Made by a program: the position numbers and the translations under genes
Shown: positions 1 to 6,437 of the stretch, in pieces
Layout of the letters: each line of letters starts with the position of its first letter
Position numbering within the stretch: position 1 is the stretch's first letter
Source: Sphingomonadales bacterium UBA6174
GTDB taxonomy: Bacteria; Pseudomonadota; Alphaproteobacteria; Sphingomonadales; Sphingomonadaceae
Assembly (NCBI GenBank): GCA_002422945.1
Contig: DITW01000019.1
Location: forward strand, 4,008 to 11,339
Direction: 5' to 3'
DNA: 7,332 bases
Notes under the pieces: model-generated
What the model saw: the letters and a program-made list of their open reading frames with translations, nothing else
Database searches by the model: none
What the model was told of the DNA's origin: nothing

Positions 1-1366
1 ACAGGAATTCGCCATGATAGCCGATGAGGCCGCGCGACGGTGCCGAGAAGGTGATACGGGTCTTGCCGCCGCCCGATGGGCGCATGTCGGTCAATTCCGC
101 CTTACGGATCGCCATCTTTTCAACGACGGTGCCGGAATATTCTTCGTCCACATCGATCACGACGGTTTCATAAGGCTCTTCCAAGCCATTTTCGCCATCG
201 CGGAACAGCACGCGCGGACGCGAAATGCCGAGTTCAAAGCCTTCACGACGCATGGTTTCGATCAACACGCCGAGCTGAAGCTCACCACGACCGGCAACTT
301 CAAAACTGTCCTTGTCGTCGCTTTCCGTGACCTTAATCGCCACGTTGCTTTCGCCTTCGCGGAACAAACGGTCGCGGATCATGCGGCTCGTCACCTTGGT
401 GCCTTCACGACCGGCCATCGGCGAATCGTTCACGGCAAAACGCATCGACAGCGTTGGCGGATCGATCGGCTGCGCCTGAAGCGGTTCCGACACGCTGGTA
501 TCGGCGACGGTGTTCGCCACGGTGGCGACCGACAGACCTGCAATGGAGATGATGTCACCTGCGCGGGCTTCATCCACCGGCACGCGTTCCAGACCACGGA
601 AGGCCAAGATCTTCGAGGCACGGCCCTGTTCAACGACATTGCCGTCGCTATCGAGCGCATGCACCGCCATGTTGGTCTTGACCGTGCCGGAGGCAACCAG
701 ACCCGTCAGAATGCGGCCAAGGAAGTTATCGCGATCCAGCAGGGTCACGAGGAACTTGAACGGCGCATCGGCATCGACCTTAGGCGCAGGCACATGGCTG
801 ACGATGGTTTCGAACATCGGGGTCAACGTGCCCGAACGAGCAGCGTGATCGAGCGAGGCATAGCCATTGCGGCCCGATGCGAACAAGACCGGGAAATCGA
901 GCTGTTCGTCGGTGGCTTCCAACGACACGAACAGGTCGAACACTTCGTCCAGCACCTCCTGAATGCGTTCGTCCGGACGGTCGACCTTGTTGACGACGAC
1001 GATTGGCTTCAGGCCCAAGGCCAGTGCCTTGCCGGTCACGAACTTCGTCTGCGGCATCGCGCCTTCCGACGAATCGACCAGCAGGATCACGCCATCGACC
1101 ATCGACAAGATGCGCTCCACTTCGCCGCCGAAGTCGGCGTGGCCCGGCGTATCGACGATGTTGATGCGCGTGCCTTCCCATTCGATCGAGGTGCATTTAG
1201 CAAGAATGGTGATCCCGCGTTCTTTTTCGAGATCATTCGAGTCCATCGCGCGCTCTTCGATCCGCTGATTGTCGCGGAAGGTACCGGACTGACGGAAAAG
1301 CTGGTCAACGAGAGTAGTTTTGCCATGATCGACGTGGGCGATGATGGCGATATTGCGCAGCGACAT
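1..1366 (-). CDS. typA: Translational GTPase TypA/BipA, 3'-truncated by the window edge
   Basis: Ribosome-associated GTPase of the EF-G/LepA family, known from other bacteria to act in stress adaptation and ribosome assembly. The minus strand from the ATG at 1366 reads MSLRNIAIIAHVDHGKTTLV. The G-domain motifs are all visible: P-loop AHVDHGKTT (residues 10-18), switch I with ERGITI around Thr53, DTPGH (72-76), NKVD (126-129) and an SGRNGYASLDH stretch for G5. The beta-barrel domain 2 and the EF-G-like domain III follow (GRGELQLGVLIETMRREGFEL), then the start of the C-terminal part (SAPSRGLIGYHGEF). About 455 codons are present. The family is usually about 605 residues, so roughly 150 C-terminal residues, including the TypA-specific domain, lie outside the window. 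A TAAGG element (minus strand, 1379-1375) lies 8 bases before the ATG and supports this start. The gene is divergent from the DUF3800 gene. No disabling change is seen. Confidence 0.97.
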   Translation of the reverse strand, partial: MSLRNIAIIAHVDHGKTTLVDQLFRQSGTFRDNQRIEERAMDSNDLEKERGITILAKCTSIEWEGTRINIVDTPGHADFGGEVERILSMVDGVILLVDSSEGAMPQTKFVTGKALALGLKPIVVVNKVDRPDERIQEVLDEVFDLFVSLEATDEQLDFPVLFASGRNGYASLDHAARSGTLTPMFETIVSHVPAPKVDADAPFKFLVTLLDRDNFLGRILTGLVASGTVKTNMAVHALDSDGNVVEQGRASKILAFRGLERVPVDEARAGDIISIAGLSVATVANTVADTSVSEPLQAQPIDPPTLSMRFAVNDSPMAGREGTKVTSRMIRDRLFREGESNVAIKVTESDDKDSFEVAGRGELQLGVLIETMRREGFELGISRPRVLFRDGENGLEEPYETVVIDVDEEYSGTVVEKMAIRKAELTDMRPSGGGKTRITFSAPSRGLIGYHGEFL

Positions 1367-1374
1367 GAAACGAA

Positions 1375-1379
1375 CCTTA
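1375..1379 (-). promoter_or_regulatory. Ribosome binding site of typA
   Basis: TAAGG on the minus strand, 8 bases before the ATG at 1366. It fixes the typA start at the conserved MSLRNIAIIAHVDHGK N-terminus. Confidence 0.65.
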
Positions 1380-1487
1380 TTGCATTGAGAGGATAAGCGA
1401 TCCGCCTTGCCAGCCGGGAGCGCTTCTTTGGCCGCGCCCCTACCCCATTTTGTGCATTGCGGCAACCGTTGTCTTTTAATGAATCCT

Positions 1488-1532
1488 CCCGGCAACAGCC
1501 GTTGCGTTTTGTTTACACGCCCGGCAATAGCC
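1488..1532. repeat. Two 13-base direct repeats ahead of the DUF3800 gene
   Basis: CCCGGCAACAGCC (1488-1500) recurs as CCCGGCAATAGCC (1520-1532), a 12 of 13 match with a 32-base period. The second copy ends 5 bases before the ATG at 1538. A shorter GGCAAC also occurs at 1461-1466, exactly 30 bases before the GGCAAC of the first full copy. Two small dyads overlap the array: CAAC-C-GTTG (1463-1471) and GCAAC-AGCC-GTTGC (1492-1505). The spacing near three helical turns suits a protein-binding site, but chance similarity in GC-rich DNA is possible. Confidence 0.45.
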
Positions 1533-1537
1533 TTTTC

Positions 1538-2212
1538 ATGCCCATTTATTGTGACGAGAGCGGTGGTGTTTCAGCGGGCGTGATGACGCTCGCCGCCATA
1601 TACATCTCGGAATCCAACAGCGAAAAACTGCTGGCGCGTTTCCGCACCGTCACCGGCCTGCATGGCGAATTGAAAGGCAGCCGCATCGATTATACCGAAC
1701 GCGGCTTGTTTTATGAATTATTTGATCGCTTTGACGCATATGGCATCATCGCCACTATCGACCTGCGCGGCCCCGAACGCATGGGCCTTGTCCTGCCCGA
1801 ACAGGATTATGGGGTCTATGCCGAACTGATGGCGCGTGCCGTCAGCACCCAATTATCCGCACCGGACCGCCGCGACACCGTGATTGTCGATGAGGGGCGC
1901 TATAATTACCAGACGCTGGAACTGGTGCGCAGCGGGATCAATGCACTGCTGCGGCAATCGGGCGATGCGGCGGGCCATCAGACCCAGTTTGTCGCCCAAT
2001 TTGCCGACAGCCGTCGCTGTCCCGGCGTGCAGATTGCCGATGTCGTCGCCAACACTTTTTACAATCTGATGGTCGGCGGGCATCGCGGCGGCTGGATGGA
2101 GCGGATCGTCGCCCCGTTCAAGGAACTGGACCGGGTAGAGACCGTCCACATCAATCCGCACAAGATGATCGCCCGCTGGAATCGCCAGCATGAAGGGCAG
2201 CCGCAGGGCTAA
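1538..2212 (+). CDS. DUF3800 domain-containing protein, function unknown
   Basis: A 224-residue protein that I place in the DUF3800 family (PF12686) from its hallmark N-terminal strand YCDESG (Asp6, Glu7) and its C-terminal block VAQFADSRRCPGVQIADVVAN (Asp157, Asp168). A middle strand VIVDEGRYN carries Asp118 and Glu119. These spaced acidic residues at strand ends resemble an RNase H-like fold, which I recall being suggested for this family, so a nuclease role is inference only. No signal peptide or membrane segment is seen. The ATG at 1538 is preferred because YCDESG normally lies at the extreme N-terminus. A TTG at 1457 in the same frame would add 27 low-complexity residues. No clear Shine-Dalgarno sequence precedes 1538. 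The gene stands alone between typA (divergent) and rnd (convergent, 11 bases away). Family members often occur in accessory or defence contexts, but none of that surrounds it here. Confidence 0.85.
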   Translation: MPIYCDESGGVSAGVMTLAAIYISESNSEKLLARFRTVTGLHGELKGSRIDYTERGLFYELFDRFDAYGIIATIDLRGPERMGLVLPEQDYGVYAELMARAVSTQLSAPDRRDTVIVDEGRYNYQTLELVRSGINALLRQSGDAAGHQTQFVAQFADSRRCPGVQIADVVANTFYNLMVGGHRGGWMERIVAPFKELDRVETVHINPHKMIARWNRQHEGQPQG

Positions 2213-2218
2213 CCCTGC
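2203..2218. terminator. Hairpin at the DUF3800/rnd convergent junction
   Basis: GCAGGG (2203-2208) and CCCTGC (2213-2218) form a perfect 6-bp stem with a CTAA loop. The stem spans the DUF3800 stop codon (TAA, 2210-2212) and lies just beyond the rnd stop (2224). Neither strand has a proper T-run after it, so it is a weak or bidirectional, perhaps Rho-assisted, terminator candidate. Confidence 0.4.
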
Positions 2219-2223
2219 AATAC

Positions 2224-3393
2224 TCAATCCTTGGTGCGCGTCAGTTTCAGCCGGCCATTCAGCACACCGAATGCCAATCGCCCCTCGACCAGATCAAGCG
2301 CATCATTGCCGAATTGCTCGAACCGCCAATCCTCCAGAATCGCCAAGCCCTCACGCACCCCGGCGGCAAGCAGTTCCAATTCATCCGAACGGGCGATCAA
2401 CCGTGCGGCAACCCCCGATTCCTTCGCGCGAATCTTCAGCAAGAGCTTCAGCAGATCGGCAATCAACGCGCCATCCTTGCCCAAACCGGGCTTGCGATCA
2501 TCGCGCATCGGCATTTCATCGGCCTGCAACGGCGTCGCATTGCGGATCGCCTCCATCAGACGACCGCCGATATCATTGCCCGCCCAAGTCGCACTCAAGC
2601 CCCGAACCCGCGCCAAATCGCGCTGCTCGCGCGGAGGATGGCCTGCGATATCGGCCAAGGTCTCATCCTTCACGATGCGACCGCGCGGCAAATTCTTGTT
2701 CATCGCCTCACGCTCGCGCCATGCGGCCAGCGCCTTCAATCGGCCCAGCACATCGGCCTTGCGGCTTGGCGCCTTGATCCGCTGCCACGCCTGATCGGGA
2801 ATGGTGACATAGCCCGCAGGGTCGGCCAATCGCTCCATCTCATTATCGAGCCAGCCGCCACGCCCCAATTTGCGCAATTGCTCCAGCATTTTCGGGAATA
2901 AGGTCGCGAGATGGGTGACATCGCCAATCGCATAATCAATCTGGCGGGCATCGAGCGGACGCCGCGCCCAATCGGTGAATCGCGCCCCTTTATCAAGGCT
3001 GATTCCCAACATCGACTCCACCAGATTTCCGTAACCGATCTGGTCGCCCATCCCCAATGCCATCGCCGCAATCTGTGTATCGAACAACGGATAGGGCGTC
3101 TTGCCGGTCAGATTGACAATTATTTCGAGGTCCTGACCGCCTGCATGAAATACCTTCAGCACATCCTCATTATCGACCATCAATTCCAGCAAAGGCGCGA
3201 GATCCAGCCCCTGCGCCTTGGGATCGATGGCCGCCGCCTCTTGATGGTCCCCGATCTGAATCAGGCACAAATCCGGCCAATAGGTGTTCTCCCGCATAAA
3301 TTCGGTGTCGACCGTGATGAACGGAGATTGGGCCAGCCGTCCGCACAGGGCGGCAAGCGTATCGGTATCGGTAATGAGCGGGTGAATCTTCAT
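2224..3393 (-). CDS. rnd: Ribonuclease D
   Basis: A 3'-5' exoribonuclease of the DEDDy family, involved in 3' trimming of tRNA precursors and other stable RNAs. The protein is 389 residues, close to the usual 370-390. The DEDD exonuclease domain shows Exo I VDTEF (Asp29, Glu31), Exo II HAGGQDLEI (Asp88) and Exo III DYAIGDVTHL (Tyr154, Asp158), so the catalytic set is intact. The sequence GARFTDWARRPLDARQIDYA before Exo III is typical of bacterial RNase D. An HRDC domain follows, about residues 210-290, with the LKALAAWREREAMNKNLPRGRIVKDETLADIA stretch. The start at 3393 gives the conserved N-terminal strand directly; no Shine-Dalgarno sequence precedes it. It is divergent from aspS, with a 107-base shared promoter region, and convergent with the DUF3800 gene. 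Confidence 0.96.
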   Translation of the reverse strand: MKIHPLITDTDTLAALCGRLAQSPFITVDTEFMRENTYWPDLCLIQIGDHQEAAAIDPKAQGLDLAPLLELMVDNEDVLKVFHAGGQDLEIIVNLTGKTPYPLFDTQIAAMALGMGDQIGYGNLVESMLGISLDKGARFTDWARRPLDARQIDYAIGDVTHLATLFPKMLEQLRKLGRGGWLDNEMERLADPAGYVTIPDQAWQRIKAPSRKADVLGRLKALAAWREREAMNKNLPRGRIVKDETLADIAGHPPREQRDLARVRGLSATWAGNDIGGRLMEAIRNATPLQADEMPMRDDRKPGLGKDGALIADLLKLLLKIRAKESGVAARLIARSDELELLAAGVREGLAILEDWRFEQFGNDALDLVEGRLAFGVLNGRLKLTRTKD

Positions 3394-3401
3394 GGCTTTT
3401 G

Positions 3402-3430
3402 CGCATAGCGTGCAATGCAGCGCTTGACAA
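3402..3430 (-). promoter_or_regulatory. Candidate rnd promoter, possibly giving a leaderless mRNA
   Basis: On the minus strand, TTGTCA (3430-3425, five of six to consensus), a 17-base spacer and TATGCG (3407-3402, three of six). The -10 ends only 8 bases before the rnd ATG, so transcription would begin within a few bases of the start codon. That would fit the absence of a Shine-Dalgarno sequence. The -35 overlaps the aspS -35 on the other strand. Confidence 0.35.
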
Positions 3431-3452
3431 AGCCGGGTTGGATGGTGTGACG
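3424..3452 (+). promoter_or_regulatory. Candidate aspS promoter
   Basis: A perfect -35 TTGACA at 3424-3429 lies 71 bases before the aspS start. At 16-18 bases spacing the -10 would be near TGTGACGC (3446-3453), which matches TATAAT poorly, though alphaproteobacterial -10 elements are often weak. The -35 call is firm as a sequence match and the -10 is a guess. Confidence 0.4.
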
Positions 3453-3484
3453 CATCCGCTCATTTTTTTGCCATGCTCTTGATC

Positions 3485-3490
3485 AGGAAG
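3485..3490 (+). promoter_or_regulatory. Ribosome binding site of aspS
   Basis: AGGAAG, 10 bases before the ATG at 3501. It supports the start that gives MHAYRTHHCAELRPEHVGQ. Confidence 0.6.
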
Positions 3491-3500
3491 TGAGCTGTCC

Positions 3501-5279
3501 ATGCACGCCTATCGTACCCATCATTGCGCGGAACTGCGCCCCGAACATGTCGGCCAGACGGTCCGCCTGTCCGGCTGGGTCCATCGTCGCCGCGACCATG
3601 GGAATCTCGTATTCGTCGATTTACGCGACCATTACGGCCTCACCCAGATCGTGACCGATGTCGATTCGGAAGCCTTTAAGGCCATCGAACGCGTTCGCGC
3701 CGAATCTGTCATCACCGTCACCGGCGTTGTTGTTGCCCGTGGACCGGAAGCAACGAACCCGAATCTCGCGACCGGCGGGATCGAAATCAGCGCCCAAGAT
3801 GTGATCATCCAGTCGGCTGCCGCGGAATTGCCGATGCCGGTGGCGGGCGAAGCGGAGTATCCGGAAGATATCCGTCTGCGTTATCGCTATCTCGATCTGC
3901 GTCGCGAACGCTTGCACAATAATATCGTGCTGCGCTCAAACGTGATTTCGTCAGTACGCCGCCGGATGATCGATCAGGGCTTTACCGAATTCCAGACCCC
4001 GATCCTGACTGCATCCTCCCCTGAAGGCGCGCGCGATTATCTCGTGCCAAGCCGCGTCCATCCGGGCAAATTCTATGCGCTGCCGCAGGCCCCGCAGATG
4101 TTCAAGCAATTGCTGATGGTCGCGGGCTTCGACCGCTATTTCCAGATTGCGCCATGCTTCCGCGATGAAGACGCCCGCGCCGACCGTTCGCCGGGTGAGT
4201 TTTACCAGCTCGATTTCGAAATGAGCTTCGTCACCCAGGACGATGTGTTCAACGCGATTGAGCCAGTGCTGCATGGCATTTTCGAAGAATTCGCCAATGG
4301 CCGCACCGTCAGCCCGCTGCCGTTCAAGCGTATTCCCTATCGCGAATCGATGCTGAAATATGGCTGCGACAAGCCGGACCTGCGCAACCCGATCCTAATT
4401 TCCGATGTCGGCAGCCATTTTGTCGGTTCCGGCTTTGGCCTGTTTTCGAAGATCGTCGATGGCGGCGGCGTGGTCCGCGCAATCCCGGCACCGGGTGCTG
4501 GTAAGCACAGCCGCAAATTCTTCGACGATATGAACGATTGGGCGCGGTCGCAGGGCTTTGCCGGCCTTGGCTATATCAACATCAAGGATGGCGTCCCCGG
4601 TGGCCCCATCGCCAAGAATCATGGCGAGGAAGCCACGGCCAAACTCATCGCCGAACTCGGCCTTGGGCCTGATGATGGCGTGTTCTTCGCCGCGGGCAAG
4701 GAAGGCGACGCCGCCAAGCTCGCAGGCGCAGCGCGCACGCGTCTCGGCGAATTGCTCGAACTGATCGATCTCAATCATTTCGAATTTTGCTGGATCGTCG
4801 ATTTCCCGATGTATGAATATGACGAGGACGCGAAAAAGGTCGATTTCTCGCACAACCCCTTCTCGATGCCGCAGGGCGGGATGGACGCGCTCCTTCACAA
4901 GGACCCGCTCGATATTCTCGCCTATCAATATGACATTGTCTGCAATGGCATCGAATTGTCGTCGGGTGCGATCCGCAACCATCTGCCGGAAATCATGTAC
5001 AAGGCGTTTGAGATCGCCGGGTACAGCCAGCAGGATGTCGACACCAATTTTGCGGGCATGATCAATGCCTTCAAATTCGGCGCACCGCCGCATGGCGGCT
5101 CGGCACCGGGGATCGATCGCATGGTGATGCTGCTCGCCAATGAACCGAACATCCGCGAAGTCATCGTATTCCCGATGAACCAAAAGGCGGAAGATCTGAT
5201 GATGGGCGCGCCAAACTTCGCCACGCTGAAGCAATTGCGCGAACTCAACATCCGGGTCATCGAACAGACCAAGGGTTAA
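3501..5279 (+). CDS. aspS: Aspartate--tRNA ligase, probably non-discriminating (Asp/Asn)
   Basis: Class II aminoacyl-tRNA synthetase that charges tRNA with aspartate in the cytoplasm. It has 592 residues, the normal bacterial-type size. The N-terminal OB-fold anticodon domain (about 1-105) includes GWVHRRRDHGNLVFVDLRD. The catalytic core follows: motif 1 around FTEFQTPILT (Pro167), the aspartate-site signature QAPQ (196-199, QSPQ in E. coli), motif 2 FRDEDARADR (220-229) and motif 3 ending GIDR (Arg540). A GAD-type insertion lies between motifs 2 and 3, about residues 290-430. His33 occupies the place of the leucine that marks tRNA(Asp)-specific enzymes such as that of E. coli, as in non-discriminating AspRS of Pseudomonas. 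This suggests the enzyme also makes Asp-tRNA(Asn) for GatCAB amidation; that is inference. It is divergent from rnd and is followed 12 bases after its stop by a strong hairpin. Confidence 0.97.
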   Translation: MHAYRTHHCAELRPEHVGQTVRLSGWVHRRRDHGNLVFVDLRDHYGLTQIVTDVDSEAFKAIERVRAESVITVTGVVVARGPEATNPNLATGGIEISAQDVIIQSAAAELPMPVAGEAEYPEDIRLRYRYLDLRRERLHNNIVLRSNVISSVRRRMIDQGFTEFQTPILTASSPEGARDYLVPSRVHPGKFYALPQAPQMFKQLLMVAGFDRYFQIAPCFRDEDARADRSPGEFYQLDFEMSFVTQDDVFNAIEPVLHGIFEEFANGRTVSPLPFKRIPYRESMLKYGCDKPDLRNPILISDVGSHFVGSGFGLFSKIVDGGGVVRAIPAPGAGKHSRKFFDDMNDWARSQGFAGLGYINIKDGVPGGPIAKNHGEEATAKLIAELGLGPDDGVFFAAGKEGDAAKLAGAARTRLGELLELIDLNHFEFCWIVDFPMYEYDEDAKKVDFSHNPFSMPQGGMDALLHKDPLDILAYQYDIVCNGIELSSGAIRNHLPEIMYKAFEIAGYSQQDVDTNFAGMINAFKFGAPPHGGSAPGIDRMVMLLANEPNIREVIVFPMNQKAEDLMMGAPNFATLKQLRELNIRVIEQTKG

Positions 5280-5290
5280 TGGCTTGTAGA

Positions 5291-5320
5291 GGGGCCGGGT
5301 TGCAGATCGCGCCCGGTCCC
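5291..5320 (+). terminator. Hairpin after aspS, probable terminator without T-run
   Basis: GGGGCCGGG (5291-5299) pairs with CCCGGTCCC (5312-5320) over 9 bp with one G-T wobble and a 12-base loop, 11 bases after the aspS stop. What follows is C-rich (ACCTCCCCC) with no T-run, so it is not a canonical intrinsic terminator. It may act with Rho or protect the mRNA 3' end. Confidence 0.5.
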
Positions 5321-5381
5321 ACCTCCCCCACTCAACTGCGAACGATCTGGCGTCATTGGATTCGGTCCATATCCCGAAACA

Positions 5382-5401
5382 TGGTTACCGGCGGATAACC
5401 A
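5382..5401. repeat. Inverted repeat upstream of ppk2
   Basis: TGGTTA (5382-5387) and TAACCA (5396-5401) are perfect 6-base arms around an 8-base spacer, CCGGCGGA, that itself adds CC/GG pairing. It sits just upstream of the candidate ppk2 -35, where a regulator could bind. Confidence 0.4.
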
Positions 5402-5403
5402 AC

Positions 5404-5433
5404 TTGACCGGTCATCTCCATGCCCCCTATCCC
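5404..5433 (+). promoter_or_regulatory. Candidate ppk2 promoter overlapped by a 10-base palindrome
   Basis: TTGACC (5404-5409), an 18-base spacer and TATCCC (5428-5433) form a modest -35/-10 pair, 29 bases before the ppk2 ATG. The perfect palindrome TGACCGGTCA (5405-5414) covers the -35, as an operator would. A further small dyad CCCAT-TTGC-ATGGG (5431-5444) follows the -10 in the leader. Confidence 0.4.
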
Positions 5434-5450
5434 ATTTGCATGGGTCAAAA

Positions 5451-5455
5451 AGGGA
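5451..5455 (+). promoter_or_regulatory. Ribosome binding site of ppk2
   Basis: AGGGA, 6 bases before the ATG at 5462. Two other ATGs (5455, 5458) lie between them in different frames and give no family-like protein, so 5462 is the start. Confidence 0.55.
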
Positions 5456-5461
5456 TGATGC

Positions 5462-6250
5462 ATGTCCATCAAGCTTGCGGATTATAATGCGGAGGAGTCG
5501 TTCAAGGGTGATTATTTCACCGACCTTGTCGCGCTCCAGAACCGCCTCGCACGCATTCAGGCCGCGCATATCATGCATGGTCGCCGCTCCATCATTGTCT
5601 TTGAAGGTTGGGATGCATCCGGCAAGGGCGGCATCATCCAGCGCCTGACCGGCGAATGGGACCCGCGCTATTTTCAGGTCTGGCCAATCGGCGCTCCGAG
5701 TGCCGAAGAAAAAGACCGGCATTTCCTTTGGCGTTTCTGGCGGCGATTGCCCGGTAGCCGCTCCATCGCGATCTTTGATCGCAGTTGGTATGGCCGAGTC
5801 ACGGTCGAACGGGTCGAGGGCTTTGCGACCGAGGCGCAATGGCGTCGCGCCTATGACGAAATCAATGAATTCGAGGCGCAGCAAATCGAAGCCGGCACCA
5901 CGATCATCAAGATTTTCGCCCATATCACCCAAAACACACAGGACAAGCGCCTGCGCGAGCGCATGGAAAATCCGTGGAAGCGCTGGAAAACCGGTGCAGA
6001 AGACTATCGCAACCGCGCGCGGCGCGACGATTATCTCGCAGCCTATAAGGACATGTTCCACCACAGCAACACCCGCTGGGCACCGTGGCAGGTGATCAAC
6101 GCGAATAACAAGAAGCAGGCCCGGCTAACGGCATTGCTCTATATTGCGGATCGATTGGAAGCTGCAGTGCCGATGCAACCCCTGCCTGCCGATCCGGCAT
6201 TGGTCGAGCTTGCGGAACATGAATTGGGCGTAAAACTCGATCTGGAGTGA
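5462..6250 (+). CDS. ppk2: PPK2-family polyphosphate kinase, single domain, class II-like
   Basis: Cytoplasmic enzyme that transfers phosphate between inorganic polyphosphate and nucleotides. The 262-residue protein is one PPK2 domain with Walker A EGWDASGKGG (residues 48-57, Lys55), Walker B FDRSWYGR (105-112, Asp106) and the lid-region run WKRWKTGAEDYRNRARRDDY. The words WRFWRRLPGSRSIAIFDRSWYGRVTVERVEGF and APWQVINANNKKQAR resemble the active C-terminal half of class II enzymes (polyphosphate:AMP phosphotransferases such as PA3455) more than class I NDP kinases, whose motif reads FDRSWYNRAGVERV. So AMP to ADP is the more likely reaction; that is inference. Class II enzymes are usually two fused domains, while this one lacks the degenerate N-terminal copy. 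Relatives are sometimes mislabelled UDP-galactose-lipid carrier transferase. It follows aspS by 182 bases with its own candidate promoter and ends 9 bases from the converging small ORF. Confidence 0.93.
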   Translation: MSIKLADYNAEESFKGDYFTDLVALQNRLARIQAAHIMHGRRSIIVFEGWDASGKGGIIQRLTGEWDPRYFQVWPIGAPSAEEKDRHFLWRFWRRLPGSRSIAIFDRSWYGRVTVERVEGFATEAQWRRAYDEINEFEAQQIEAGTTIIKIFAHITQNTQDKRLRERMENPWKRWKTGAEDYRNRARRDDYLAAYKDMFHHSNTRWAPWQVINANNKKQARLTALLYIADRLEAAVPMQPLPADPALVELAEHELGVKLDLE

Positions 6251-6259
6251 TCGGGCGCA

Positions 6260-6397
6260 TCATTCTTTTGGTTCTGACCCCTTATCGTCGGCGCGGGCCT
6301 GCGCTTTGCGACGGCGGAGGTTCTCCCTTAGCGCTGCCGCCAGTCTTTCAGCCTTGGCCTGTTCGACCTGCAATTGTTCAGGCGTCCTCTTCGCCAT
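6260..6397 (-). CDS. Small basic protein of 45 residues, function unknown
   Basis: The minus strand from the ATG at 6397 encodes MAKRTPEQLQVEQAKAERLA, then AALRENLRRRKAQARADDKG and SEPKE before TGA. A strong Shine-Dalgarno sequence AAAGGA (minus, 6411-6406) lies 8 bases before the ATG. Composition is highly charged, rich in Arg, Lys, Glu and Ala, and predicts one long amphipathic helix (about residues 6-37) with no membrane segment. Short proteins with a similar LRENLRRRKAQAR end are, as I recall, common as hypothetical proteins in alphaproteobacteria; I cannot name a function. The basic helix could bind RNA or DNA. It converges on ppk2 with a 9-base gap, so each transcript probably runs antisense into the other gene. 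A perfect TTGACA lies upstream on its strand (6458-6453). The good ribosome site and family-like ending make it a real gene in my view. Confidence 0.75.
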   Translation of the reverse strand: MAKRTPEQLQVEQAKAERLAAALRENLRRRKAQARADDKGSEPKE

Positions 6398-6437
6398 CCC
6401 TTCATTCCTTTACATCATGATCATCACGGCATCGCCG

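Noticed and set aside
14..1396. 460-codon open frame on the plus strand
   Set aside because: It is the codon-aligned antisense of typA, open only because typA avoids codons whose complements are stops; the protein has a His/Arg/Asp-rich composition and no family resemblance.
1502..1530. TTGCGT/CAATAG promoter giving a leaderless DUF3800 mRNA
   Set aside because: The -10 matches only two of six consensus bases; too weak to call.
1457..1537. TTG-initiated N-terminal extension of the DUF3800 protein
   Set aside because: The family normally begins at the YCDESG strand; the extension crosses the direct repeats and has no ribosome site.
4395..5234. 279-codon open frame on the minus strand inside aspS
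   Set aside because: Antisense shadow of a strongly supported aspS; no recognisable domain or ribosome site.
5405..5425. Pho box upstream of ppk2
   Set aside because: Only one half-site-like GGTCAT is present; no second half at the 11-base period.
5276..6064. 262-codon open frame on the minus strand over ppk2
   Set aside because: Shadow of ppk2, which has full Walker motifs; the minus-strand protein is not family-like.
6286..6313. CGTCG/CGACG hairpin as a ppk2 terminator
   Set aside because: It lies within the small-ORF coding region, has a bulge and no T-run; explained by coding sequence.
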